Positions 12,620 to 23,045 of a stretch of 64,000 nucleotides of DNA are shown in pieces (within the stretch, counting starts at the first letter, position 1; each line of letters opens with the position of its first letter). The DNA lies in assembly GCA_038501625.1 (NCBI GenBank), contig JAZAYU010000013.1, positions 7,874,001 through 7,938,000 on the forward strand, given 5' to 3'. Source of the stretch: Corbicula japonica. Taxonomy: Eukaryota > Mollusca > Bivalvia > Venerida > Cyrenidae. Position numbers and translations under genes: made by a program. Under the pieces are notes generated by a model. That model searched no databases. It was not told the DNA's origin and saw only the letters and a list, made by a program, of their open reading frames with translations.

Positions 12620-14260
12620 GTTACGTCGCTTTTTTTTCATTTTTGTCTTTGTCAAAAAGGGGAGTTGATAAGAATTGATGTCTTCTTTTTTGTGAACAAA
12701 ACTGATGATAAATCTTTCAAATCTTACAGTGATATCTTTTTACGTTCTATTCGTATGTTTGTTATTTAATGCTAGTTTGATTCGACGACCCGTTTTTCTT
12801 TTAACAACTTGCCTAGAATGTCCGTAATTAGTGCTTTCTACGCCAGTAACCTCTTAACAATTGAGCAAAATCATATTTATGTTTGAATTATCAATATTTT
12901 CATGAAAGACATTTTGCGTGAATGATATTTTCATTTCAGATTTCGTATTTGTCGTTGACGAGCTTGTTTCATTTCTTATAGGCTGTTTTTATGTTGGAAT
13001 ATAGTTGGAATATCTTTTAATTGGAATATCTGCATCAAAGTAATTGTGTTGTTGATTTTTAATGTTTCATTTTTACATTTTGAACAACAGACAACACTTT
13101 GAAAAAAGGTTTCAATGAATTCAATTAATTAACACTACTTGTCACTTCAAACCAAGTATCTGTTTGGCTTTTTTGACACTCCAAATTCAAAACAAAAATT
13201 AGAAACTGTTTCATTATTAAACCGTTCTATTATTGTACATGGTTGTATCAAATGCCATTATCTTTGTTTAATCGTTAATGGGTCAAAATTAATGCATTTC
13301 AAGTTAGAAAAGTAAGTTCCACTTCTCTCGAATTCCTCATTACTCACTGTGTCAAATTTTTTATCATGTTAATTATGTTATTTATTTACAGGTTTACTTG
13401 CATTTTATTACAGTTTATTTCAGAATATCTAGCACAGCAATAAAATGCATTGTTTTACATAACATTGACCGTAAATATTTAATTATTTATATGTAGATTA
13501 TGGAACTTACTATCTCCTTATTTAGATAAACATTTATATTAATATACTCAACAAGTATCATTCAAATTAAAATAAACAAGCATTTTACGAAATGTAGGAT
13601 AGTAGGGACTATCATGTATACATGTGTTAAATCTGTAATTTTGTTCAAATCAGCCAATCAATCATTGAGACACACACTGCATGAGTCATGTTTATTTTAT
13701 AGAAATACAAACAACTTTATATATCAGTTTGTCATTCGTTTCCGTAGCACATGGTAACTGAAGAATTTTTTTCAATGCCTGTTTTTATCAGCTTTTTAGG
13801 TAGAAATTCTTGGTTAGTAAAATATACAGTTATTAAATGATCAAATCCGCATAAGTAATTAAGTAACAAGACTATTTAACAATTTATCTGTCTAACAGTA
13901 AAGTTAGTCAGTAAAGGCATAAGCTACTTACTTGATTATATTATGATCTGTGTTATTTGTGTCAAAACTTTCAATGAATTCTGTCATCAAATACCTTTGC
14001 GAAAATTAAAATGCGAAAATGTATTAATCAATTTTTAACTTAAACTCAAAATTCAATATAAAATGCAAAAACAGAAATGCCCAACACCTCTATTAATTTC
14101 CTCAATTAAAAACTGAAAAAATCATAACTTAAAGATGCTTGTGGCTCGTCACATGAGGATGACACAAGTTCTGTTTCTTTCAGCAACACAATCAGTCCCT
14201 GTACATTGTTGTTGCCTATCAAATAGTGTCAGCCAAGTGAATCAGAGATTGTTATCTCCC
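12620..14260. other. Putative 5' intron, AT-rich, no exon seen
   Basis: No coding exon or recognised repeat on either strand. If the 12.5-kb exon is real, this is the first intron of the phospho-array gene. Confidence 0.4.
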
Positions 14261-14270
14261 AGCAACAGCT

Positions 14271-14303
14271 ATGTCGTGCCTCTGTGGAACTAAGAAGAAT
14301 GTG
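14271..14303 (+). CDS. Phospho-array gene, exon 1 (start)
   Basis: Encodes MSCLCGTKKNV and ends GTG/GTAAGT in phase 0. A preceding acceptor (TTATCTCCCAG at 14262) would place the ATG nine bases into the exon. The pattern of two near-terminal cysteines next to lysines could support lipid attachment; that is speculation. Confidence 0.6.
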
Positions 14304-17300
14304 GTAAGTTGGAAAAAAATATCCGGGGTGGATGTGGCAGTGCATTCAAAAATAATTTGGAGAGTATTTATTAGCATTTTTTGATAAAAAAGGCGACTTC
14401 AGTATTTTTAACAAAATTTCTCCTTAGTGCAATAACGGTATATCTTCTCCGCATTTCAATGCTACTTACACCCTTTTGCAATAACGAAATATGGATATGT
14501 CTTGTAAGATAACTGCCTTCGTTACAAACTTGTAATAAAAAAATTGAAGATATTTTACAGTTTAAGTATGTTCACAGATTTCCTTACACTTACAGATTCT
14601 TTTTCTTGGATTAAATTCGGATCAATTTAGTGAACGTGTGTTTCATAAAATACTGAAAATTTAAAGGAAAGCACATGTATACTGTTGTATCCATACCTAG
14701 CAGACGGCTGAATGCTACCTACAAACTTTTTTTATATTTAATGATCCCTAGATGATATGTTGAGTTACAGTTTGCTATTTTGTTACATAAACGTTGCTAA
14801 AGGAATCAAATTCAATGCTATACGAGCAGCCTGCTAGATTTTCTAATCTATCACTATACAATAGTTGGTCCTTTCCAAATTAACCTTTTTACCACTTTCA
14901 AGATCAATAAGACCTGTTCATAAAATGTTAATGAGCTTTTAAATATGTAACGTTTGAGCTATATCCTTTATATGTCTCATTGATCTGAATGATTAGCAAA
15001 AACGGTTCAATAACTTTGATATATTGCATGGGTGAATATAATTCACCATTTTATACTTTTCTGAAGTCTGTTGACTTTACAGACAATGAAGACCAAGTAG
15101 AAGAAGGCGAGACTGATATATCCTCTTTTCTCACCGCACAAAAACAATCGAATACGGTTCAGGCAATGCTAGAGAATTAAAATCATGTCAACAACTCTTT
15201 TTATCTTCGACCGTGTTCAGCCATTAGTAAATCCATACTTGTAATCATTTCATGGTAAAAACACCAATCATTTTCTATTACATCACAATTTAAAACACTT
15301 GTTTTGTTCAGACTTTCTTCGTTTTTTAGTCCGAGCCTTCGCCACAGCCTACCCGAAAAGGTTCGCTCAAGCCTGGTTCGCCCAAGCGAAAAGGTTCGCT
15401 CGCGCCTGGTTCGCCCAAGCGAAAAGAGTCGCTCAAGCCTGGTTCGCCCAAGCCGGACAAGCCTGGTTCACCCAAGCGAAGAGAATCGCTCAAGCCTGGT
15501 TCGCCCAAGCGAAAAGAATCGCTCAAGCCCGGTTCGCCCAAGCCTGACCAGCCTGGTTCACCCAAGCGAAGAGAATCGCTCAAACCTGGTCCGCCCAAGC
15601 CTGACAAGCCTGGTTCGCCCAAGCCTGACAAGCCTGGTTCGCCCAAGCGAAAAGGATCACTGAAGACTGATTCGACCTTCCCTGACGAGCCTGATTCACC
15701 CAAGCCTACTCGAAGAGCTTCGCTTCAAGCTGACAAGCCCGGTTCACCCAAGGCTGCCCGAAGAGCTTCGCTTCAGCCTGTCCGGAAGGGTTCACCTAAG
15801 GCTTCCCGGAAAGGTTCGCTCCAGCTTGATCAGACAGGTGAAACAGGTGAAACCAAAGAGATAAGTTTGGAAGGACCTCCTGTAACATCCGATCAAATGC
15901 CCATTGATGGTATAATCTTTCTTTCTTTTATGTGAAAAATTTATAAGCAGATTGTCCTTTGTCACCAGTAGTGTTAACTTTTCAGATTAACATCTAGTGT
16001 TATCATTTCAGATTAAAAAGAATGATTTTGTTTTCATATTACATAGTATGAAAGCCATGCAATAAATCATCTATCTTACGAACCACCATTTTATAGTAGC
16101 AGACTTTGTATTGCTATATTGCTATTTGACTGGAGACAATCCGAAGAATTAAAAATAAGCTGAATAAATTATTAGCTAAAGTTTTGTTACTGCTATGTAA
16201 TTGCAGGCAGTGAAGATAAAGATAAAGTGGAAAAAATTGATAGCAGCAAAGAAACTGTCACCCCCTCCATTGACGATAACACAACAAAACAAGCAAAAGC
16301 ACCTGACACCGAGGTAATTTTTGTATTTTAATAAGTTAAAGTTATAATGACAACTTACTTTCCGAGCTCTGCATCCGAACTGTATAGAACGGACGCGTTA
16401 AAGAGCCTCGAAATCCGAAAAAAGTCTGTCACCCCCTCCATTGACGATAACACAACAAAACAAGCAAAAGCACCTGACACCGAGGTAATTTTTGTATTTT
16501 AATAAGTTAAAGTTATAATGACAACTTACTTTCCGAGCTCTGCATCCGAACTGTATAGTACGGACGCGTTAAAGAGCCTCGAAATCCGAAAAAAGTTAAT
16601 GACGCATATGGCCATCTTCAGCGATGAACGGTTAAATCGCGAAAATATTGTTGAAGCGGATTTTTTATCAAGGGTTATCAGTTATAATGCTGTAGGCTGG
16701 TGTGTCAATGTACAAGAGGACTGTAGCAGTTTTAATCCAATGGCACTAAAATTGTGAAGAATATCAGCGACAAGTCATTGTTCCGGTTCCCTTCCACGTC
16801 TTCAAGCACAAAGATGCATGCAGTTTATGCATGATGGTCCACCGCGTCATCGCTCGGCGAACACTAGACGTTTTCCTGAGGTGAACATCAGAATATTCCC
16901 ATGGTGGGCTAGATCTCCGGATCTTAATCTAATTGAAAATCTGTTGTGAGATCTTGGAAGAGGCGTACGAAAAAGGAGGGACCAACCATGCAACTTGAAA
17001 ATGGGCTTCTTTAGGAATGGGCTTAAGATTCCCTAAAGAAGTCATTCAGCACTGTATTAGCTCAAAGAGATCAACGTGTCTTGCAGTTATACGCGCTGTT
17101 TGTGGTCATACTCTTTATTTACTGATGTGAATTTGTTTTCTGCGGGTCCCAGTACTCTAAATGATTGTGAGAAGTCAGTTGTCTGTCATTTTGAAAACTG
17201 TTTTACTGATAAATCAGTTAGTATTTATTGCATGATTTATTAAAAGTTTTGGAGCAATAGTTCAATTATCAAGCCAGTAATGCACCAGTACGCAGGTGTA

Positions 17301-17512
17301 TACTTGTTAAGTGTATATGAATTAATTGGGTTATTTGACATTCGTCAGTGATGACATTTGTTAATTTTTCTAATATCATTTTCAACAGTCATGTGATTAG
17401 AATATTTCTATAAAAATCACACACGCACATTTTAGAAGTTCAGCTGTCAAAAGGGCCTCTGCCAAATCTCTTTACAAATTTAGTGATCAAGTTTATTTCT
17501 TAAGGCCTTAAC

Positions 17513-17556
<44 letters not shown>

Positions 17557-20500
17557 TCTTTAGTTATAGATGGTAACTCTTAAGTTTTGTACAAAGTAAA
17601 ACAACAATAATACAAATCTTATTTTCAAGAGGCCATCTTGAAATATTTTAACTACACACAAATAAAATATAATTAAAAAAAACTGTTATACACAATTTGC
17701 TCATTTTATTCTCATAGCATTTGCGTGATTTCCCGTTACGCATTTTTAAATATGAAACGTTGGTGTAATAATGATTAAATATTTAAAACGAGAAATTTTG
17801 GGACGTGGAAAAGATATGTTATCGAAACCCCATTTACTTCACCAGTTAGATAATTTCTGAGTAACGTGTTCGATCATACATATGCTATCTAAAGAATGTT
17901 TAAATCATCTTTAATATGTTACGGAACATTAAAAGCATTTAAAATTATTTGTAAGCTTAATTATCGCTAAAAAGAGCCTGAAACAAATGAAAAACAAAAC
18001 ATAATGCTAGCTTTCTTGAAAATTATGCAGTTTCAAAGTCCATCTATAAAACTACCCTTTTTCCCCTCTGGTCTTTATCTAGTTCGATATCCCGATAACG
18101 AAGTCAATGTTGTATATATATATATATCGTTTTAAACTGTTATGTAAATTTTATTTTTCGAGAAGGTTTCTCGAAAAACAAACTTTCCACAATACAAAAA
18201 TTATCTAATTTGTCGAATTTATCATTTCATTTTGTATTTTATTTTGTGTAAATTTATGAAGTAAACAGTGAAAAATGTTACATTTTTTAAAACAGATTGA
18301 CAAAAGGAAGTAAAAATTTTGATAGTATCGCATCTCGATGTCCTCAACGCTTCCATAGTATTGTGGAAAATGTGCTCTTTTTTAACCAGGTTATCAACGA
18401 AAACTGGTTATTGTAATGCTAAAGTCGGTGGCCGTCAACTTTTGGTTTATAATTATAATAATAATAATAAAATCTTTATTTAAAGAAGAATTCCAATTAA
18501 GTGTACATAAAACAAAATTTAATGTAAACTTATTTTCAATTCGGTCTTCAATAACAAGAAACAATGAAAGAAATAACACATACACGCATACAAACACACA
18601 CGCTCGCACACACGAACAGAGACACACTCCAAACACAATTACAGAAAATATTTAAAAATTGCAGCACACAGACAATAGTAGGTTTCCGCCTAATAATTTA
18701 AGTTTGCTTTGGCCTATTGACATCACCATTGGCGTGTATGAAGCTAATATCAAGAGGCGGCTCGGGATCGCTACCCAGATGTCTGTGATAAAGTTCAAGG
18801 TCACTATTGCTAAAATAGAAATTCAGTTTCCGCACAATAACTTGAGTTTGCTTTGACCTATTGAACCCCAACTTGGTATATGAGTAGTTTATATCAAGAG
18901 ACAGTTTGGGATTGCCACCAAGGTGTCTTCTATAAAAGGTCAAAGTCACTATTGTTAAAATTAGAAATTCAGTTTCCGCTCAATAACTTGAGTTTGTCAT
19001 GGCCTATTGACGACAAACTTGTCGTATAGGTAGCTTATATCAACATGCAGCTTGGTATTACTACCTAGGTGTCTGTGATCAAGACCTCTGTTTCTAAAAA
19101 TAGAAATTCCCTTTTCGTGTTATAACGTGAGATCCAATATGCAACATTGGATTGCTACCTAGATGTCTGTGATAAAGGTAACTGCTCCTAAAATTAGAAA
19201 TTCAGTTTCTGCGTAATAACTTGAGTTTGCTTTGACCTATTGACACCAAACTTAGTGTGGGGTTGCTCATATCATGATGCAACTCTGAATATTACTCAGA
19301 TGTCACGCATACAAACACACACGCTCGCACACACGAACAGAGACACACTCCAAACACAATTACAGAAAATATTTAAAAATTGCAGCAGACAGACAATAGT
19401 AGGTTTCCGCCTAATAATTTAAGTTTGCTTTGGCCTATTGACATCACCTTTGGTGTGTATGAAGCTAATATCAAGAGGCGGCTTGGGATCGCTACCCAGA
19501 TGTCTGTGATAAAGTTCAAGGTCACTATTGCTAAAATAGAAATTCAGTTTCCGCACAATAACTTGAGTTTGCTTTGACCTATTAAACCCCAACTTGGTAT
19601 ATGAGTAGTTTATATCAAGAGACAGTTTGGGATTGCCACCAAGGTGTCTTCTATAAAAGGTCAAAGTCACTGTTGTTAAAAATTGAAATTCAGTTTCCGC
19701 TCAATAACTTGAGTTTGTCATGGCCTATTGACGACAAACTTGTCGTATAGGTAGCTTATATCAACATGCAGCTTGGTATTACTACCTAGGTGTCTGTGAT
19801 CAAGACCTCTGTTTCTAAAAATAGAAATTCCCTTTTCGTGTTATAACGTGAGATCCAATATGCAACATTGGATTGCTACCTAGATGTCTGTGATACAGGT
19901 AACTGCTCCTAAAATTAGAAATTCAGTTTCTGCGTAATAACTTGAGTTTGCTTTGACCTATTGACACCAAACTTGGTGTGGGGTTGCTCATATCATGATG
20001 CAACTCTGAATATTACTCAGATGTCAATACTCGGTCGTTGAAAACCTGGTTTCGTCGCATTGTTGCGCTTCTTGTTCTTTTATTGATTTAAGTTAAAGTA
20101 TTAAATGTGAAATTTTGTAGGCAAGCGAATCAATTGAGAAATTAGTGAAAATTTCGACAGATATTAAGCATATTAAGGCTGTGCTGATCACCATACTATT
20201 TATTCATAGCCTATTCTGGACACGACGCCCCAGACGGAGTTGAAACCTACGAGCGAAGTCCGTCCTTCAAGCGCCAAAGAAACCAAGGTGTCTGAGGCCG
20301 CTGAAAAACAACTCACTTCAACTTCACAACCTAATCTGGAAACGACGCCCCAGACGGAGTTGAAACCTTTGAGCGAAGTCCCGCCCCAGACGGAGTTGAA
20401 ACCTTCGAGCGAAGTCCCGCCCCAGACGGAGTTGAAACCTTCGAGCGAAGTCCGTCCTAAAAGCGCCAAAAAAACTAAGGTGTCTGAGACGAGCGAAGTC

Positions 20501-22447
20501 CAAAGTCTGAGCCCCAGAGAAACCAAGGCTTCTGAGATTGCTGAATCTACTCCCAGTCCGACGGAGGGGAAACCTAAGAGCGAAGTCCAAAGTCCGAGCC
20601 CATTAGAAACCAAGGCGCCCGAGATTGATGAATCAACTCCCGGTCAAACAAATCTAGATGGTATGATCACTCTACTACAGTTTAAAATTCTGTTGCTTGG
20701 TGAAAAAAGAAATACTTTATTTTTGCAACTCTATGAACTGTTATGGAATGATCTGTTTTACCGAAACCGAAAATAGAGGATATTTGTTTTAAGCCGTGTA
20801 ATATAAAGTTACACGGCAGCACGGGCGCAAAACAACTGGGCGTTGCCGCCTTTATGTTTAATGCAACTTCTGGAAATTTTGATGTTAATTTATTGAAAAC
20901 TTAAAAGTGATATTTACCGTGTCCTTTAAGGATGGCATTTTCCGGCAATTCAAAACATTTTTTTCAAAACTTCCAAACATTTAAACCGTCTGCTGAAAGA
21001 TACTGAGATAAACAGTTAATCTCCACTGTAAAGAGTTTGGGTTTCAGCAAAATACTGGATTCCGGAATAAACTATATCATTAAATAGACTCCCTGGCACT
21101 CTTAACGTAACCTCGGCTGTCCAATTCTCTTAAGATTATATCTTTACTGCTTATTATTTGGGATGAATTTAATTTGTATCATAAATCTGTGTAAATATTG
21201 GGCTTTGCTTAAAGATGCCTAGAAAGCACGAACAGTAATTTGCATTTTCATTCCATGAGCTGGCTTTATCTAACCAAATATTTCACTTATACTTTCTGTG
21301 ATTTTTAAGTCTCTTCTTAAGTTATTACTGGAAAATCCGTTTAGGATTTACAAGAATTATAATAAGAAATAAGGTATCAACAACAACAAAATATCATTTT
21401 ATTTCACCGAGAATAATTATATAATTTACTTGAAAGCATAAAATAATTATTGTGACTTAAATAAAAATCAGGAATTAAATCCTTGCGATGCTATTTAATT
21501 TGAAAAAAAAAACAACACAAATCTGGACAAATAACTAATATAACTTTGGGTGGGTGAGGGGAGGGGTGAATTATCAAGTAATAACAGTAATATCTATCAC
21601 TGCATTGGCTTTACAGTCACTGATGCCGGACGTCAAATAGAAGAGATTGCTGGCGAGGATGAAACGGTCAATCTTTCTTCGGGCGACATCGTACCAGACG
21701 ATGAAAACCAAGAAAAAGAGGTAATGATTTTAATTCAGTCCCGCGTGATCTTCGTTACACATAAAACGAACCTACCGACTACAAACTTTTATAATATTCC
21801 ATTTGTATTTCAAGCACTTTACGGTTTTGTGACTTCATGAAATCGCAGATGCATTTATCATTCTATGTCATTGTGTAGTTTAACGAAAAAGATCAATTAA
21901 ATTTAATCATTGTTTGTTTAAAGCTTGAACCTTACGATCAGCAGGAGGAGCATCCTATTCATGATATTGGTGAAGGTGAACATCTTGTCAGTCTTAAGAA
22001 CCAGGACGGTATGCTTCTACTTTTTATTGCCTGAACCTTTGTCACCTACAATATATAAGAAACCATTTTTCCCCGATTGTTTATCAATAGAAATGTTAAT
22101 AATCTATCTCCCGTAGATAATAATATGGCTATTGCCTTACATCGTAAAGATCTTAAAAATGAAAACAAAGTATGTCGTACATTTCACAATATATTTTCTA
22201 ATTGGCTAATATTTTTAGAGACCAAAATAATAGTTTTATCTATTTCTGCATTGCCTTTGCAGGCGTAGTAAAAGAAGAGACTCGTCTATTTACCGATGAA
22301 AGTACCGTAACAGAAGAGTCAGCCGAGCACTCGCTAACAAACATCCCTAAGGATTCTCAAAGCCTGCAAACACAAGCTAAACCGAAACGGCGGACCGTGC
22401 TGTTCAGAACAAATGATATGTTGTTGGAATACACTGAATTTAATTGA
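14271..22447 (+). CDS. Unrecognised gene with PKA-like/SP phosphosite array
   Basis: Seven exons join with perfect phase agreement: 14271-14303, 15330-15909, 16207-16313, 20210-20660, 21617-21720, 21924-22008 and 22263-22447 (1545 nt, 514 residues plus TGA). All introns are GT/AG. The protein has a short N-terminus (MSCLCGTKKNV, two cysteines next to basic residues), a very basic repeat domain rich in SPK and R-[KR]-x-S-L, a P-Q-T-E-L-K-P repeat domain, then acidic low-complexity segments and a basic-hydrophobic end (PKRRTVLFRTNDMLLEYTEFN, shortened here to its key part KRRTVLFR). It is almost certainly disordered. No known family is recognised. Splice phases run 0,1,0,1,0,1, so the body is three exon pairs, suggesting growth by exon-pair duplication. 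AATAAA overlaps the stop codon. A multi-site kinase substrate is an inference from motifs only. Confidence 0.7.
15067..15180 (+). CDS. Possible alternative exon of the phospho-array gene
   Basis: After an AG at 15065-15066 with a pyrimidine-rich approach, a phase-0 frame reads SVDFTDNEDQVEEGETDISS and continues to TAA. It would follow exon 1 in frame and give a 48-residue acidic isoform. Alternatively only 15067-15096 is used, with donor CAA/GTAGAA, which keeps phase 0 into the next exon. The acidic composition resembles later exons of this gene. Use is unproven. Confidence 0.3.
   Translation, partial: SVDFTDNEDQVEEGETDISSFLTAQKQSNTVQAMLEN
15330..15909 (+). CDS. Phospho-array gene, exon 2 (SPK / RRxSL repeats)
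   Basis: Begins after the strong acceptor CTTCGTTTTTTAG with SEPSPQPTRKGSLKPGSPK and stays open for 193 codons without an in-frame start, so simple start-to-stop scanning misses it. Contains ten R-[KR]-x-S-L sites (TRKGSL, KRKGSL, KRKESL twice, KRRESL twice, KRKGSL, TRRASL, ARRASL, SRKGSL) plus RKGSP, alternating with twelve S-P-K motifs. RRASL is the classic protein kinase A consensus; SPKR fits proline-directed kinases. Ends MPID-G with GATG/GTATAA, phase 1. The other two frames over the same bases are repeat shadows. Confidence 0.7.
16207..16313 (+). CDS. Phospho-array gene, exon 3
   Basis: Acceptor TTGCAG, then (G)SEDKDKVEKIDSSKETV and SIDDNTTKQAKAPDTE; donor GAG/GTAATT, phase 1 to 0. 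Mixed-charge, low complexity. Its 3' half and donor are copied in the 171-bp tandem duplication that follows. Confidence 0.6.
16255..16596 (+). repeat. 171-bp tandem duplication over exon 3 end
   Basis: Two near-identical 171-bp units, 16255-16425 and 16426-16596. Each contains the coding stretch CTGTCACCCCCTCCATTGAC through the donor GAGGTAATTT and the start of the intron. The only difference I noticed is TATAGAACGG against TATAGTACGG. The second copy has a duplicated donor but only a poor acceptor (CGAAAAAAG), so it probably stays intronic. Confidence 0.85.
16597..17130 (+). pseudogene. Tc1/mariner-like transposase relic
   Basis: Around 16827-16975 the frame reads FMHDGPPRHRSANTRRFPE and then FPWWARSPDLNLIENLL, stop, DLGRGVRKRRDQ. 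This matches the DDE transposase signature H-D-G-x-P-x-H ... W-x-A-R-S-P-D-L-N-x-I-E-N-L-W-x-x-L-G-R of the Tc1/mariner superfamily. Stops at LL*DLG and elsewhere, plus frame breaks, show decay. It lies in the long intron of the phospho-array gene in the sense direction. Terminal repeats were not found. Confidence 0.7.
17513..17555. repeat. (AAT)n microsatellite
   Basis: About fourteen perfect AAT/TAA units, intronic. Confidence 0.9.
18449..18471. repeat. Short (AAT)n microsatellite
   Basis: Six to seven AAT units after TTATAATTA, intronic. Confidence 0.8.
18583..20024 (+). repeat. 721-bp tandem duplication with internal ~110-150-bp subrepeats
   Basis: Copy one is 18583-19303 and copy two 19304-20024. 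Both start with CACGCATACAAACACACACG and end near ATTACTCAGATGTCA, with only scattered differences (for example GGCGTGTATG/GGTGTGTATG). Inside each unit, diverged subrepeats recur: AGAAATTCAGTTTCCGC, AATAACTTGAGTTTG, GACCTATTGA, and GTGTCTGTGAT. The outer duplication looks much younger than the inner one. It lies in the long intron between exons 3 and 4. Confidence 0.85.
20210..20660 (+). CDS. Phospho-array gene, exon 4 (PQTELKPSSEV repeats)
   Basis: Acceptor TTTATTCATAG, then PILDTTPQTELKPTSEV in phase 0. The unit PPQTELKPSSEV recurs four times, separated by SAKETKVSE-like segments, followed by SEVQSPSPLETKAPEIDEST. Ends TNLD-G with GATG/GTATGA in phase 1, the same end as exon 2. Repeat units are nearly identical at the DNA level, which indicates recent expansion. 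Confidence 0.65.
21617..21720 (+). CDS. Phospho-array gene, exon 5
   Basis: Acceptor GGCTTTACAG, then (V)TDAGRQIEEIAGEDE and TVNLSSGDIVPDDENQEKE, donor GAG/GTAATG. Phase 1 to 0, like exon 3, and with the same GAG/GTAAT junction. Strongly acidic. Confidence 0.6.
21924..22008 (+). CDS. Phospho-array gene, exon 6
   Basis: Acceptor GTTTGTTTAAAG, then LEPYDQQEEHPIHDIGEGEH and LVSLKNQD-G, donor GACG/GTATGC. Phase 0 to 1, as in exons 2 and 4. The acceptor lacks a C before AG and is the weakest in the gene. Confidence 0.5.
22263..22447 (+). CDS. Phospho-array gene, exon 7 (terminal)
   Basis: Acceptor GCCTTTGCAG, then (G)VVKEETRLFTDESTVTEE, later QAKPKRRTVLFRTNDMLLEY and TEFN followed by TGA. The end is less repetitive and mixes basic and hydrophobic residues, so it may be the conserved functional tail. 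Confidence 0.6.
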
Positions 22448-22538
22448 ATAAACGGAATTCTTTTCCATGTTGTTTTTATGTTTCATTTCGTTAAACATAT
22501 AATTCTTGGTTGAAAATGTTTACAATTACTAGAATAAA
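22447..22538 (+). terminator. Poly(A) signals of the phospho-array gene
   Basis: AATAAA at 22447-22452 overlaps the last base of the stop codon (TGAATAAA), which would give an unusually short 3' untranslated region. A second AATAAA at 22533-22538 is the likelier signal. Confidence 0.45.
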
Positions 22539-22675
22539 AACTCACAACGATTATGATAAAGCAATAAAGTAATTATTTGGGACAGAGAAAAACAAACGTG
22601 CAAGAGAACACTTTTGTGTGATGTCGTGGATCGCCTAGCGACGGCGAACGTAATTATATTAAATGAAGAGATAAT

Positions 22676-23045
22676 AGCAGATTTGTGATGGACAGATGCC
22701 AAACATGTAATATGCAAAGACTGCAAAGTAGCATATTATTTTCAGCTAATTAGGCGATATTTCTTTTTAATATTTAATCTGAACCTCATACAGTCAATAG
22801 ATCATTTCTGCTGTGCGCTGTCTTCTAAATAGCCGGCGCTTTTTTCCTGCTTTGGTGATACGAACAAATAAAAAAAAACATGATTTTGATATATATATAT
22901 GGTGAGTTTTTTTTATTTTAATTTGCATCTAACTATTCATCTTTTAATAAAGCAGAGTGGTTGACATTTTTTGTACAAGGTATTGCAGTTTTTTTAATTG
23001 TTGGGAAATTTTTATTTCTATAAAACAGTACTTACGAATCATTAA
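22676..23045 (+). repeat. Direct repeat, downstream copy
   Basis: Diverged partner of 11620-11935: GCAGATTTGTGAT, TAATATGCAAAGACTG, AAAGTAGCATATTATTTT, TTAGGCGATATTTC, TGTGCGCTGTCTTC and ATCTTTTAATAAAG in the same order. Non-coding. Confidence 0.5.

Noticed and set aside
15299..15703. Frames reading WFAQAKRFAQ, SSLVRPSEK and, on the minus strand, LGEPGLSGLGEPG
   Set aside because: They are the other frames of the repeat in exon 2. Only the SPK / RRxSL frame joins neighbouring exons in phase and continues past the repeat.
18416..19670. Paired frames MQHTDNSRFPPNNL / MTLTFYRRHLGGNP occurring twice
   Set aside because: They are the two copies of the 721-bp duplication; the peptides follow the repeat and not a gene.
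20200..20613. Minus-strand frames over the PQTELKPSSEV exon
   Set aside because: Shadow frames of a short tandem repeat; no splice support.
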